Shown: piece by piece, positions 33,706-42,259 of the stretch | How positions within the stretch are numbered: position 1 is the first letter of the stretch | Layout: every line of letters starts with the position of its first letter | Origin: Bacillota bacterium | GTDB lineage: Bacteria > Bacillota > Clostridia > Peptostreptococcales > Anaerovoracaceae | Direction of reading: 5' to 3' | Length of the DNA: 64,000 nt | NCBI GenBank assembly: GCA_017941085.1 | Contig: JAGAXF010000034.1 | Span: forward strand, 1 to 64,000 | The notes under the pieces: model-generated | Told to the model about the DNA's origin: nothing | What the model saw: the letters and a program-made list of their open reading frames with translations, nothing else | The model's database searches: none | Translations under genes and position numbers: made by a program

Positions 33706-34783
33706 GGCTGAAATCAAAAAAGCCATGGTGGCCATGAGTGGTGGAGTTGACAGTAGTGTAGCCGCATACCTGGTAAAGGAAGGGGGCTACCAAACTATTG
33801 GCGTTACCATGAAACTCTTTGATAGGGACGATAGTAAGGGGACTGGAGAAAAAACCTGCTGTTCCTTAGATGACGTGGAGGATGCCAGATCCGTGGCCAA
33901 TAAATTAGGCATTAATTATTATGTCTTTAATTTTGAAGATGACTTTGATAAGGAAGTAATACAAAGATTCGTAGATGCCTATGAAAGAGGCATGACCCCC
34001 AATCCCTGTATCGATTGCAACCGCCATATTAAATTCAAACGATTATTTCAAAGGGCCCTGGAGCTTAAGCAGGACTATGTGGTTACTGGACACTATGTGA
34101 GAACCATGTTTGATGAAGGCTCCGGAAGATATCTTTTGGCCAAATCCTTGGATAAAAACAAGGACCAAAGCTATGTGCTTTATTCCATGACCCAGGAGCA
34201 GCTTAAGCATGCGCTCTTTCCTCTGGGAGGAATGACAAAGGAAGAAACCAGAAGCATTGCAGAATCTCTGGGCTTTGTAAATGCAGAAAAAAAAGATAGC
34301 CAGGATATTTGCTTTGTTCCCCAGGGTAAATACAGTGAATTTATAGAAGCCTATAGAGGAAGGACATACCCGGAGGGAGATTTTGTGGATACCCAAGGTA
34401 ATGTTTTAGGTAGGCACAAGGGAATTATTAAATATACCATTGGACAAAGGAAGGGATTGGGCTTGGCCCTTCCGGAATCCCTTTATGTGAAGGAAAAGGA
34501 TATAGAAAACAACAAGGTGATTTTAGCCAGGGATGAGGAGCTATATCAAAAGAGGCTGGAGGTTACGGACCTTAATTGGATAGCCCTTTCAGGCCTTACC
34601 CATGATTTAAAGGTGTCTGCCAAAATCAGATACAGCCAAAGGGAGGACAAGGCAAGGGTTATTCCTCTCTCTGAGGACAAAGTCCTTGTGGAATTTGAAA
34701 ATCCCCAAAGGGCTGTTACTTCCGGACAGGCGGCGGTATTTTATGACGGCGAAATTGTAGTGGGAGGAGGCACAATTCTATGA
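33692..34783 (+). CDS. mnmA: tRNA-specific 2-thiouridylase MnmA
   Basis: 363-residue enzyme that makes 2-thiouridine at U34 of Lys, Glu and Gln tRNAs. The PP-loop SGGVDSS is at residues 16-22; the catalytic cysteines are in NPCIDCNRHIKF (near 106) and QDICFVPQGKYSEFI (near 207). TGHYVRT and the C-terminal beta-barrel (RYSQREDKARV, AVTSGQAAVFYDGEIVVGGG) are normal. GGAGG at 33681-33685 serves the ATG at 33692, inside the end of the Nudix gene. Its stop overlaps the methyltransferase start (ATGA). Confidence 0.96.
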   Translation: MSLDKAEIKKAMVAMSGGVDSSVAAYLVKEGGYQTIGVTMKLFDRDDSKGTGEKTCCSLDDVEDARSVANKLGINYYVFNFEDDFDKEVIQRFVDAYERGMTPNPCIDCNRHIKFKRLFQRALELKQDYVVTGHYVRTMFDEGSGRYLLAKSLDKNKDQSYVLYSMTQEQLKHALFPLGGMTKEETRSIAESLGFVNAEKKDSQDICFVPQGKYSEFIEAYRGRTYPEGDFVDTQGNVLGRHKGIIKYTIGQRKGLGLALPESLYVKEKDIENNKVILARDEELYQKRLEVTDLNWIALSGLTHDLKVSAKIRYSQREDKARVIPLSEDKVLVEFENPQRAVTSGQAAVFYDGEIVVGGGTIL

Positions 34784-35736
34784 CAAAGGATTCCTTCAAA
34801 ACCAAAGGAAAGGAATTAAAGAATTTCCTCCTGGCTATGGATAGGGCCTGGGAAGAATATGAGAATCTTAAGGAGAGTTTGAAAAACAGGAAGGATTCCT
34901 TTAATCTTCCCAAGGATAACTGTCTATATAAAGGGGATAATATTGATTTGCTTCTTGCTCTTATAGAAAAAGAGGAGAAGCTTTCTTTGATTTACATAGA
35001 TCCTCCCTTTTTTACGAAGGAAGATAAAGAGGCGGTGGTAGAGGAAGAAGGGGAGAAAACCAGAACTCTGGCCTACAAGGACAGCTGGAAGAATATGAGT
35101 GAATACCTGGAAATGCTGGCTCTTAGAATAATGCTAATGAAGGATGTACTGGCAGATGATGGCCTAATATTTGTTCACGTGGATTGGCATGCCGCTCATT
35201 ATGTGAGAGTTATTTTGGATGAGGTTTTTGGTGTCAATCGCTTTGTTAATGAGATTATATGGCAATATAAATCCGGCGGAAGCACCAAGAAGCACTTTGC
35301 CAGAAAGCACGACAATATTCTGGTATATTCCAAAACGGCAAAATACAAGTTTAATCCCCAAAAGGAAAAGTCCTATAACAGAGGACTTAAACCCTATAGA
35401 TTTAAGGGTGTAGAGGAATTCTGCGACGATGTGGGTTGGTATACGGTGGTAAATATGAAGGATGTTTGGTCCTTGGATATGGTGGGGAGAACCTCCTCCG
35501 AGCGTACAGGCTACGCCACCCAAAAGCCTCTTAAACTTATGGAACGAATAATACTTGCGGGAAGCAATTCCGGCGACAAGGTGGCAGATTTTTTCTGCGG
35601 TAGCGGAAGCTTTGGTTTGGCAGCAGCAAAGCTTAATAGAACCTTCTATATGTGCGACTATGGCGAACTGGCAGTTAAGACTACGGCGCAGCGGCTTAAA
35701 GAGCAGGATGTATCCTTTGAACGCCTTTATTTTTAA
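34780..35736 (+). CDS. Orphan beta-class DNA methyltransferase
   Basis: 318-residue site-specific amino-methyltransferase (adenine-N6 or cytosine-N4). Motif IV DPPF lies near residue 75 and the SAM-binding motif I FFCGSGSFG near 279; this order (IV before I) is the beta class. The C-terminal ATQKPLKLMERIILAGSNSG is also typical of the class. No restriction endonuclease or specificity gene is nearby. Instead it overlaps mnmA by 4 nt and sits directly upstream of tRNA-Arg, so it looks like a stable chromosomal orphan that might mark DNA for regulation. The target sequence cannot be read. Confidence 0.88.
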   Translation: MTKDSFKTKGKELKNFLLAMDRAWEEYENLKESLKNRKDSFNLPKDNCLYKGDNIDLLLALIEKEEKLSLIYIDPPFFTKEDKEAVVEEEGEKTRTLAYKDSWKNMSEYLEMLALRIMLMKDVLADDGLIFVHVDWHAAHYVRVILDEVFGVNRFVNEIIWQYKSGGSTKKHFARKHDNILVYSKTAKYKFNPQKEKSYNRGLKPYRFKGVEEFCDDVGWYTVVNMKDVWSLDMVGRTSSERTGYATQKPLKLMERIILAGSNSGDKVADFFCGSGSFGLAAAKLNRTFYMCDYGELAVKTTAQRLKEQDVSFERLYF

Positions 35737-35769
35737 GGGTTTTTGTGCTAAAATCTATTAGTTGTTTAT

Positions 35770-35845
35770 GCGCCAGTAGCTCAGTGGATAGAGTGTTTCA
35801 CTCCGAATGAAAAGGCCGCGAGTTCGATCCTCGCCTGGCGCACCA
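35770..35845 (+). tRNA. tRNA-Arg (anticodon CCG)
   Basis: Full cloverleaf: acceptor stem GCGCCAG/CTGGCGC, D arm with GCTCAGTGGATAGAGT, anticodon stem TTTCA/TGAAA with loop CTCCGAA (anticodon CCG, reads CGG), T arm CGAG-TTCGATC-CTCG, discriminator A and an encoded CCA at 35843-35845. It lies 33 nt after the methyltransferase gene and 5 nt before the ribosome binding site of fchA, so it is probably cut from a longer transcript. Confidence 0.96.
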
Positions 35846-35860
35846 TTTTTGGAGGACAGT

Positions 35861-36484
35861 ATGGAAAACAGTTTCAAAGAAATCTCAATAAAGGAATATA
35901 CAAGGGAGCTATCTTCCTCTGAAGCGGTTCCCGGTGGTGGAGGAACATCCGCCTTGGTGGGGGCCCTGGCTGTTTCCCTTGGTAATATGGTGGGTTCCCT
36001 TACTGTGGGCAAGAAAAAGTACCAGGATGTGGAGGATGAAATAAAGGACCTTATGGCAAGAGGTGAAAGCCTTAGATTAAAACTTCTTGACCTAATTGAC
36101 AAGGATGCAGAGTCCTTTATTCCGCTGGCTGCAGCTTACAGAATAGACAAGGAAGATCCAGATAGGGATGAGATAATGGAGAAGGCTTTAAAGGACGCCT
36201 CCATGGTTCCTTTGGATATTATAAAGGCCTGTAAAGAGGTTGTGGAGATAATAGAAATTCTGGCAGAAAAGGGCTCCAGGCTTGCTGTGTCAGATGCAGG
36301 GGCCGCAGCCACCTTGGTAAAGGCTGCTGCTGAAGCCGCCGTTTTAAATATCTACATAAATACGAAATTCATGAAGAACAGAAACTACGCAGAGAATCAA
36401 AACAAGATAGCCAACAATCTAGTTAAGGAATGCGTGGAAAGAGCAGAAGGGGTCTATGGCAAAGTAGTCGAGAATCTAATGTGA
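35861..36484 (+). CDS. fchA: Methenyltetrahydrofolate cyclohydrolase FchA (cyclodeaminase family)
   Basis: 207-residue protein of the formiminotransferase-cyclodeaminase C-domain family. In acetogens and purinolytic clostridia it hydrolyses 5,10-methenyl-THF to 10-formyl-THF. The SSSEAVPGGGGTSALVGALA stretch near the N-terminus and the SDAGAAATLVKAAAEAAVLN helix are diagnostic. The start is the ATG at 35861 with GGAGG at 35851-35855, right behind the tRNA; an ATG at 35807 in the same frame lies inside the tRNA and is rejected. folD follows 7 nt later, so the two enzymes for adjacent one-carbon steps are made together. Confidence 0.9.
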   Translation: MENSFKEISIKEYTRELSSSEAVPGGGGTSALVGALAVSLGNMVGSLTVGKKKYQDVEDEIKDLMARGESLRLKLLDLIDKDAESFIPLAAAYRIDKEDPDRDEIMEKALKDASMVPLDIIKACKEVVEIIEILAEKGSRLAVSDAGAAATLVKAAAEAAVLNIYINTKFMKNRNYAENQNKIANNLVKECVERAEGVYGKVVENLM

Positions 36485-36491
36485 GGATATA

Positions 36492-37349
36492 ATGGCAGAG
36501 ATTTTAAAGGGTGCTCCAGTGGCTGAGGCCATAAGGGAGAAAAACATCAAAGCTGTAGAAGAACTAAAGAATCAAGGTATCCATCCCACCTTGGCTATTA
36601 TTAGAGTGGGAGAAAGCCCTGATGACATTGCCTATGAAAATAGCATTCTCAAGGCCTGCGAAATGGTTGGAGTTTTGGTGGAGAAGACTTTGCTGGATGA
36701 GAATGTGGACCAGAAGAAATTTGAAGAATCCTTGATTTCTCTAAATCAGAATCCCAAGATCCACGGAATTCTCATGTTTATGCCTCTGCCTAAACACCTG
36801 GATGGAGAAGAGGCCAGAAGAATTTTAGATCCTAAAAAGGATGTGGACGGACTTACAGATGCTTCTTTGGCGGGAGTATTTACCAACAAAAGAACCGGGT
36901 TTCCTCCCTGTACTGCCCAGGGGGTTATGGAGACTCTTAAATACTATGGTGTAGAATTAAAGGGTAAGAAGGTGGCGGTAATAGGTCGATCTTTGGTAAT
37001 CGGTAGACCTGTGGCCATGATGCTTATGCATGAGAATGCAACGGTGGTAAATTGCCATACAGGAACAGTGGATGTCCCGGCCATTACCAGGGAAGCTGAC
37101 GTGCTTATTGCTGCTGCAGGAAAACTTGGCTCCGTTAACTCTACCTTTGTTAATCCCAATCAGGTTGTAATAGATGTGGGAATCAATTGGGATGAAGAGA
37201 ATAAATGCATTGCAGGTGATGTGGACAGAAATGAGGTTGAACCCATTGTTAAAGCTCTGTCTCCCGTGCCTGGAGGAATTGGTACGGTAACCACTGCAGT
37301 TTTGGTATCCCATGTGATAGAAGCGGCAAATGAACAGGGAAGGAAATAA
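36492..37349 (+). CDS. folD: Bifunctional methylene-THF dehydrogenase / methenyl-THF cyclohydrolase FolD
   Basis: 285-residue enzyme interconverting 5,10-methylene-, 5,10-methenyl- and 10-formyl-THF. The catalytic Tyr/Lys region of FolD is here in the form SPDDIAYENSILKACEMVGV: the usual YxxxK is shifted to YENSILK with the Lys kept. GILMFMPLPKHLDGEEARRI, the PCTAQGVMETL loop, the Rossmann segment VIGRSLVIGRPVAMML and PVPGGIGTVTTAVL are all present. It is close behind fchA, which may supply extra cyclohydrolase capacity. GAGGAT precedes the ATG. Confidence 0.94.
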   Translation: MAEILKGAPVAEAIREKNIKAVEELKNQGIHPTLAIIRVGESPDDIAYENSILKACEMVGVLVEKTLLDENVDQKKFEESLISLNQNPKIHGILMFMPLPKHLDGEEARRILDPKKDVDGLTDASLAGVFTNKRTGFPPCTAQGVMETLKYYGVELKGKKVAVIGRSLVIGRPVAMMLMHENATVVNCHTGTVDVPAITREADVLIAAAGKLGSVNSTFVNPNQVVIDVGINWDEENKCIAGDVDRNEVEPIVKALSPVPGGIGTVTTAVLVSHVIEAANEQGRK

Positions 37350-38736
37350 TACTACCAAAAGAAAAGAGAAGAACCTAAAGGAAGGGAAGAGTACAAGGCT
37401 TCAGGATGCGGCTGAAGCCAGATATAAGGATATGACGGAAACACCTATTTCCAGTCTTATTCCCAGATTGGCTGTCCCTACCATAATCAGCATGCTAGTT
37501 ACTGCTTTATACAACGCTGCTGATACTTTTTTTGTTGGAAAAATATCCACAGAGGCCACGGCTGCCGTTGGTCTCTGCTTTTCTGTTATGGCAATTATCC
37601 AAGCCTTTGGTTTTTTTGCCGGGCAGGGTTCAGGAAATTTCTTATCCAGAATGCTGGGGGCCAGAAATGAAAGAGAAGCCCAAGAGATGGCAGCCACAGG
37701 ACTTGCCCTTTCTATGATAATCGGCCTTATTACCGCCAGCCTAATAATATTTAATGTACGGAAGCTGGCAGGTTTCCTGGGAGCAACTTCCACTACGGTG
37801 GATGAGACCGTAAGCTATTTGAGAATAATTGCCCTGGGGGCACCCTTTATGATGGGGCAGTTTGTAATTAACAATCAGCTTAGGTATCAGGGCAGTGCCA
37901 CCTATGCCATGATGGGACTTCTTTGCGGTGCGGTTCTTAATATAGCCTTGGATCCAATTCTAATTTTTGGACTTGATTTGGGGGTCACAGGAGCGGCTCT
38001 TGCCACCATTACCGGGCAGATTACCAGTTTCTTTGTGCTAATGTTCGGCACCACCCGAGGAGCCAATATAAGGCTAAAACCGAGAAATATTCATCTGAAT
38101 TCCCACTATATTTTTGAAATAATAAACGGAGGTATTCCGGCTTTGTTTAGACAGGGTCTTGCAGCAATAGCAACTATTCTGTTAAACAGAGCTGCCGGGG
38201 TATATGGAGATGCGGCCATTGCGGGAATGAGTGTAACCACAAGAGTAATGATGTTTGTAGCCAGTGCCATGATTGGATTTGGCCAAGGCTATCAACCGGT
38301 ATGTGCCTTTAATTATGGTGCAGACTTAAAGGGGAGAGTAAGGGAAGGTTATTTCTTCTGTGTAAAGTATGGAACTGTTTTTTTAACTCTTATGTCGGCC
38401 CTATGTCTAATCTTTGCTCCCAATATAATTGGATTTTTCAGAAATGATCCGGCGGTAATAGAGGTTGGCCAGGTGGCCTTAAGATGTCAGGCGGCAGCCC
38501 TTCCTCTTCTGGGCTGTACAGTAATTACAAATATGATGTTGCAATCCATGGGAAAGGGTCTAAAGGCGTCCGTAACCGCTTCTGCCCGAAGTGGACTGTT
38601 CTTTATTCCGCTGATACTGATTCTTCCAAGAGTTTTTGGACTTTTGGGAGTGGAGATAAGCCAAGCAATTTCCGATGTTTTATCAATTTCCATTTCAATT
38701 CCCTTTGCCTATTCGGAACTGAAGAAAATGAAGTGA
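37330..38736 (+). CDS. MATE-family efflux transporter
   Basis: 468-residue multidrug and toxin extrusion family protein with about twelve membrane segments in two homologous halves. SSLIPRLAVPTIISMLVTAL begins helix 1, YNAADTFFVGKI is the family signature, and IGFGQGYQPVCAFNYGA marks the second half. The first 35 residues are polar and basic, longer than usual, and MTETPISSL (ATG at 37432) is another possible start; neither has a strong ribosome binding site. The frame overlaps folD by 20 nt if the first ATG is used. Substrate unknown. Confidence 0.88.
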   Translation: MNREGNNTTKRKEKNLKEGKSTRLQDAAEARYKDMTETPISSLIPRLAVPTIISMLVTALYNAADTFFVGKISTEATAAVGLCFSVMAIIQAFGFFAGQGSGNFLSRMLGARNEREAQEMAATGLALSMIIGLITASLIIFNVRKLAGFLGATSTTVDETVSYLRIIALGAPFMMGQFVINNQLRYQGSATYAMMGLLCGAVLNIALDPILIFGLDLGVTGAALATITGQITSFFVLMFGTTRGANIRLKPRNIHLNSHYIFEIINGGIPALFRQGLAAIATILLNRAAGVYGDAAIAGMSVTTRVMMFVASAMIGFGQGYQPVCAFNYGADLKGRVREGYFFCVKYGTVFLTLMSALCLIFAPNIIGFFRNDPAVIEVGQVALRCQAAALPLLGCTVITNMMLQSMGKGLKASVTASARSGLFFIPLILILPRVFGLLGVEISQAISDVLSISISIPFAYSELKKMK

Positions 38737-38743
38737 TTTCCTG

Positions 38744-38771
38744 TTGACCAAAGGCTTATTTGTGGTACTAT
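38744..38771 (+). promoter_or_regulatory. folT promoter
   Basis: TTGACC (38744-38749), a 16 bp spacer, and an extended -10 TGGTACTAT (hexamer 38766-38771). The 30-nt leader is too short for a riboswitch. Confidence 0.65.
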
Positions 38772-38801
38772 TAATTGGACTTATCATGGAAGGAGTTTCT
38801 T

Positions 38802-39386
38802 ATGTCTTTAAACAAAGAGACAAATCAAGGATTAAAAGAATTGGACAATACTTCAAGGAGCAAAGACCGGGGAAGTATTTTTAAATTTGACACCAAAACC
38901 TTGGTTATATTGGCTCTTTTGGTAGCTATGGAAATAATCCTAAACCGATTCCTTTCCATTAATGCCTGGAATATCAAAATCGGTTTTAGCTTTGTTCCAA
39001 TAGTTATTGCGGCCATCCTCTTTGGTCCTGTTCACAGTGCCATAGTGGGAGGACTGGGAGATTTTATAGGGGCCTTGCTTTTTCCCATAGGCGCATATTT
39101 TCCCGGATTTACCTTAACTGCTGTTCTAATGGGAATAGTGTGGGGAATATTTCTTTTTAAAAATCAATCCATTGTTAGAATCGGATTGGCAACCATCATC
39201 AATCAGTTTATTTTGGGACTTGTGGTTAATACCTATTGGATTTCAGTTCTATATGGATCTCCCTATGGACCTTTGTTTGTTACAAGAATAGCTCAAGCTT
39301 TTATTCTCACAGTAGTTCAGATACTGGTGATATTTGGAATAGAAAAAGCAGCACCTAGACTAAGAAATGCCATTAGGCAAGAGTAG
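38802..39386 (+). CDS. folT: ECF transporter S-component for folate (FolT-like)
   Basis: 194-residue membrane S-component with about five to six helices after a polar N-terminus of about 35 residues. NAWNIKIGFSFVPIVIAAIL, LFGPVHSAIVGGLGDFIGAL and LFPIGAYFPGFTLTAVLMG match folate-type S-components (FolT), which bind the vitamin and dock to a shared EcfAAT module (not in the window). Its neighbours folD, fchA and the folC fusion support folate as ligand. AAGGAG precedes the ATG at 38802; the frame is open from a TTG at 38775. Confidence 0.85.
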   Translation: MSLNKETNQGLKELDNTSRSKDRGSIFKFDTKTLVILALLVAMEIILNRFLSINAWNIKIGFSFVPIVIAAILFGPVHSAIVGGLGDFIGALLFPIGAYFPGFTLTAVLMGIVWGIFLFKNQSIVRIGLATIINQFILGLVVNTYWISVLYGSPYGPLFVTRIAQAFILTVVQILVIFGIEKAAPRLRNAIRQE

Positions 39387-39413
39387 GTCAAATACTTTTA
39401 CGAGGATGCGTTA

Positions 39414-41276
39414 GTGAGCATGACACCAAAGGAAGCAATTTCATATATTGAGAACTACGGGTGGAGCACCACCAGACTTGGATTGGAAAGAACCAAGGAA
39501 CTTCTGGAAAAGCTGGGAAATCCCCAGAAAAGTCTAAAGTTCATTCACGTGGCAGGAAGCAACGGCAAAGGAAGTACCTGTGCCATGATTGCCGCAATTT
39601 TAGAATCTGCAGGCTATAAAACCGGCCTATACATTTCTCCCTATATTGAAATTTTTAATGAAAGAATCCGGATTAATGGTGAATATATCTCCGGTGAAAG
39701 ACTGGCAGAAATTACGGAAAGGGTTATGGCCATTGCAGATGCCATGGAGGATCATCCCAGCCAGTTTGAATTGGTAACGGCCATTGCCATTCAGTATTAC
39801 TATGAAGAAAACTGCGACATAGTTGTGCTGGAGGTAGGTATGGGAGGTGCATTGGACAGCACCAACGCCATCGATGCTCCGGAGGTTGCGGTTATTACCA
39901 ATATCGGATTGGAGCATACAGAATACCTGGGCAGCAATCTGGAGGAAATTGCTGAAACAAAGTCGGGAATAATTAAGCCGGGTTGCAATTGTGTCTGTTA
40001 TGATGGAGACCAGGTGGTGGTGGAAACTGTACAGAAGGTCTGTGAAAAAATCCGAGTTCCCCTTACAATTGCTTATAAAAATAGAATTAGGAAAATTTCT
40101 TCAGGCCTAAATGGTCAGGAGTTTATGTATTTGCCTTTTGATGGTTCTGATAAGGGGGAGGAGTATAACCTTGCCCTTTTGGGAGACCATCAGTTAAGAA
40201 ATGTTGCTGTGGTACTTGCTATAGTTCAGGTTCTAAGAGACAGAGGATGGAAAATAAATCGGGATGCAGTAAGGACTGGATTAAGGAAGGTTAAATGGCC
40301 GGCTCGTTTTGAGGTTCTTAACAGGAATCCTCTGTTTATTCTGGATGGAGGTCACAATCCTCAATGTGCAGAGGCCTTGGTGGAAGCCATTAATGAATAT
40401 TTGCCGGAAGAAAAAATCATTTTCCTTCTGGGGGTTCTGGGGGATAAGGATTATGAAAGCATTATTCAAATGATGCTGCCCTTTGCTGAAGAATTCATTT
40501 GTGTAACGCCACTAAGCGAAAGGGCCTTACCTGCATTTCAATTGGCCGAATTTATAAGATCCCTTGGAGGAAATGCCACCTATGCAGATGATATTCCCCA
40601 GGGAGTTATGAAGGCACTGGAAAAGGGTGAAAACAATCCCGTAATTGGATTTGGATCTCTTTATTTGGCCGGGGCTGTAAGGAAGGAATTTAAAAAAAGA
40701 GAGAAAGCTGCTCTTCGCTCCAGAGGAATTAAAAATAGAAATGCCTTAACTGAAGAAGAAAGAATAAAAGGCTCTGAGGTAATAGCAAAAAGGATTCTGT
40801 CTTTGCCGGAATATGAAAAAGCAGAAAAGGTTTTCCTCTATAAGTGGACAAAGGGAGAGGTTAGACTGGATCCTCTGGAAGCCTTTAATAATACTGAACC
40901 CCATAGGAAAAGATTTTTATATCCACTGACCCTTGAAGAGGGTGAGATGGTAGCCCTTGAACCGGGAGAAGGAAGGGACAGTTGGAAGACAGGTGCCTTT
41001 GGAATTCTTGAACCTGTATATGAAAAGGGAAAGGAAGTTTCTCCGGAGGAAATAGACTTTGTGATTTGCCCTTTATCTGCCTTTGATAGAGAAGGAAACA
41101 GGCTGGGCATGGGTGGAGGATACTATGATAGATTCCTGCCAAAGTGTAAAAATGCAGTGATTGTTGGGGTGGCCTTTGATGTGCAGGAAATATATAAGGT
41201 GCCAAGGGAACCCTATGATTACAAACCGGATATGATTATAACGGATAGTGGTATTGTGAAGGAACATCAGGAATAA
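39414..41276 (+). CDS. Fusion: folylpolyglutamate synthase (FolC) + 5-formyltetrahydrofolate cyclo-ligase (FthC/MTHFS)
   Basis: 620 residues with two complete enzyme domains. Residues 1 to about 425 are FolC, a Mur-ligase-fold enzyme adding glutamate to folates: P-loop HVAGSNGKGSTCAM near 44-57, YISPYIEIFNERIRI, GMGGALDSTNAI, and the C-terminal ILDGGHNPQCAEAL. Residues about 430-620 are a 5-formyl-THF cyclo-ligase, which turns folinate into 5,10-methenyl-THF with ATP; FDREGNRLGMGGGYYDRFL is its signature. There is no stop or internal Met near the junction, so it is one polypeptide. It starts at GTG 39414 (GAGGAT 6 nt upstream) or ATG 39420. It follows folT by 27 nt. Confidence 0.93.
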   Translation: MSMTPKEAISYIENYGWSTTRLGLERTKELLEKLGNPQKSLKFIHVAGSNGKGSTCAMIAAILESAGYKTGLYISPYIEIFNERIRINGEYISGERLAEITERVMAIADAMEDHPSQFELVTAIAIQYYYEENCDIVVLEVGMGGALDSTNAIDAPEVAVITNIGLEHTEYLGSNLEEIAETKSGIIKPGCNCVCYDGDQVVVETVQKVCEKIRVPLTIAYKNRIRKISSGLNGQEFMYLPFDGSDKGEEYNLALLGDHQLRNVAVVLAIVQVLRDRGWKINRDAVRTGLRKVKWPARFEVLNRNPLFILDGGHNPQCAEALVEAINEYLPEEKIIFLLGVLGDKDYESIIQMMLPFAEEFICVTPLSERALPAFQLAEFIRSLGGNATYADDIPQGVMKALEKGENNPVIGFGSLYLAGAVRKEFKKREKAALRSRGIKNRNALTEEERIKGSEVIAKRILSLPEYEKAEKVFLYKWTKGEVRLDPLEAFNNTEPHRKRFLYPLTLEEGEMVALEPGEGRDSWKTGAFGILEPVYEKGKEVSPEEIDFVICPLSAFDREGNRLGMGGGYYDRFLPKCKNAVIVGVAFDVQEIYKVPREPYDYKPDMIITDSGIVKEHQE

Positions 41277-41290
41277 TCAAGAGGACGCAA

Positions 41291-42256
41291 ATGAAGGAAA
41301 TATCAATTACAGAAATCGAAAATATTGCCATCGGTCAGGTGGAGGATGTGGAGGGAGCAACAGGCTGCACAGCATTTATATCAAAGGAAGGAATGTCTGT
41401 AGGTATGGATGTAAGAGGCGGTGGGCCAGCCTCCAGGGAAAGTGGACTTTTGGATCCTTTAACTCAAGAGCATGATCTTCACGGTGTGGTACTTGCCGGC
41501 GGTAGTGCCTATGGACTTCAGGCATCGGGAGGAGTCCTTAAGTGCTTGGAGGAAAGAGGAATAGGCTACGATGTGGGAGGAAGCATAGTTCCTCTGGTTG
41601 TTCAATCGGATATCTTTGATATAAAAATCGGAAAACCCGGCATAAGACCTGACGAAGAAATGGGATATAGGGCTGCTGAAATGGCCTTGGATTCTCCCAA
41701 TTATAGAGATGGTATTTATGGCGCAGGCTGTGGTGCCACTGTGGGCAAAATCCGAGGAATGGACACCTGTATGAAATCCGGTGTGGGAAGCTACGCAATA
41801 CAAATCGGAAACCTTAAGATAGGAGCAGTGGTGGTTGTAAACGCCTGGGGAGATGTTTTCAATTGGAGAACCGGAGAAAAGATAGCCGGTTTATTAAATG
41901 AGGATAAAAAATCCTTCGGAGACTCTATGAAGGAATTGCAAACCTTAGTTAAGGATGTGGAAAATAAGTTTACGGGAAATACAACCTTGGGAGTTGTTAT
42001 AACCAACGGTAAATTCGATAAAAGAAAACTTTGCAAAATTGCGGGAATGGGTCAGGATGGATTGGCTCGTTCCATAAGACCTGTTCACACCTCTGCCGAT
42101 GGAGATACAGTATATGCTGTTTCCGTAGGGGATGTGGAAGCAGATCAGGATTTGGTTGGAACCATGGCTGCGGAGGTAATAAGCGAAGCCATTACCCGTG
42201 CCATTGAAAAGGCTGAAAGCGCCTACGGCCATACCGCAGCCAGGGATTTGTTTTAG
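41291..42256 (+). CDS. P1-family peptidase (DmpA/S58 type)
   Basis: 321 residues, full length for the DmpA aminopeptidase/autoproteolytic family (N-terminal nucleophile fold). AGGSAYGLQASGGVLKCLEE near residue 75, YGAGCGATVGKIRG near 145 and the predicted self-cleavage region GNTTLGVVITN near residue 230 (Thr nucleophile) are present. Such enzymes release N-terminal D- or L-amino acids or beta-amino acids. It is 14 nt after the folate fusion gene and ends 3 nt before the converging trpS, with no terminator between. Confidence 0.87.
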   Translation: MKEISITEIENIAIGQVEDVEGATGCTAFISKEGMSVGMDVRGGGPASRESGLLDPLTQEHDLHGVVLAGGSAYGLQASGGVLKCLEERGIGYDVGGSIVPLVVQSDIFDIKIGKPGIRPDEEMGYRAAEMALDSPNYRDGIYGAGCGATVGKIRGMDTCMKSGVGSYAIQIGNLKIGAVVVVNAWGDVFNWRTGEKIAGLLNEDKKSFGDSMKELQTLVKDVENKFTGNTTLGVVITNGKFDKRKLCKIAGMGQDGLARSIRPVHTSADGDTVYAVSVGDVEADQDLVGTMAAEVISEAITRAIEKAESAYGHTAARDLF

Positions 42257-42259
42257 AAA

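Noticed and set aside
34780-35736. Restriction-modification system
   Set aside because: Only the methyltransferase is present; no endonuclease or specificity gene within the window.
35770-35845. tRNA-Arg as attachment site of an integrated element
   Set aside because: No integrase, no repeated tRNA end nearby, and only housekeeping genes on both sides.
35807-35860. Longer fchA starting at ATG 35807
   Set aside because: That ATG lies inside the anticodon arm of the tRNA, and the ATG at 35861 has a strong ribosome binding site.
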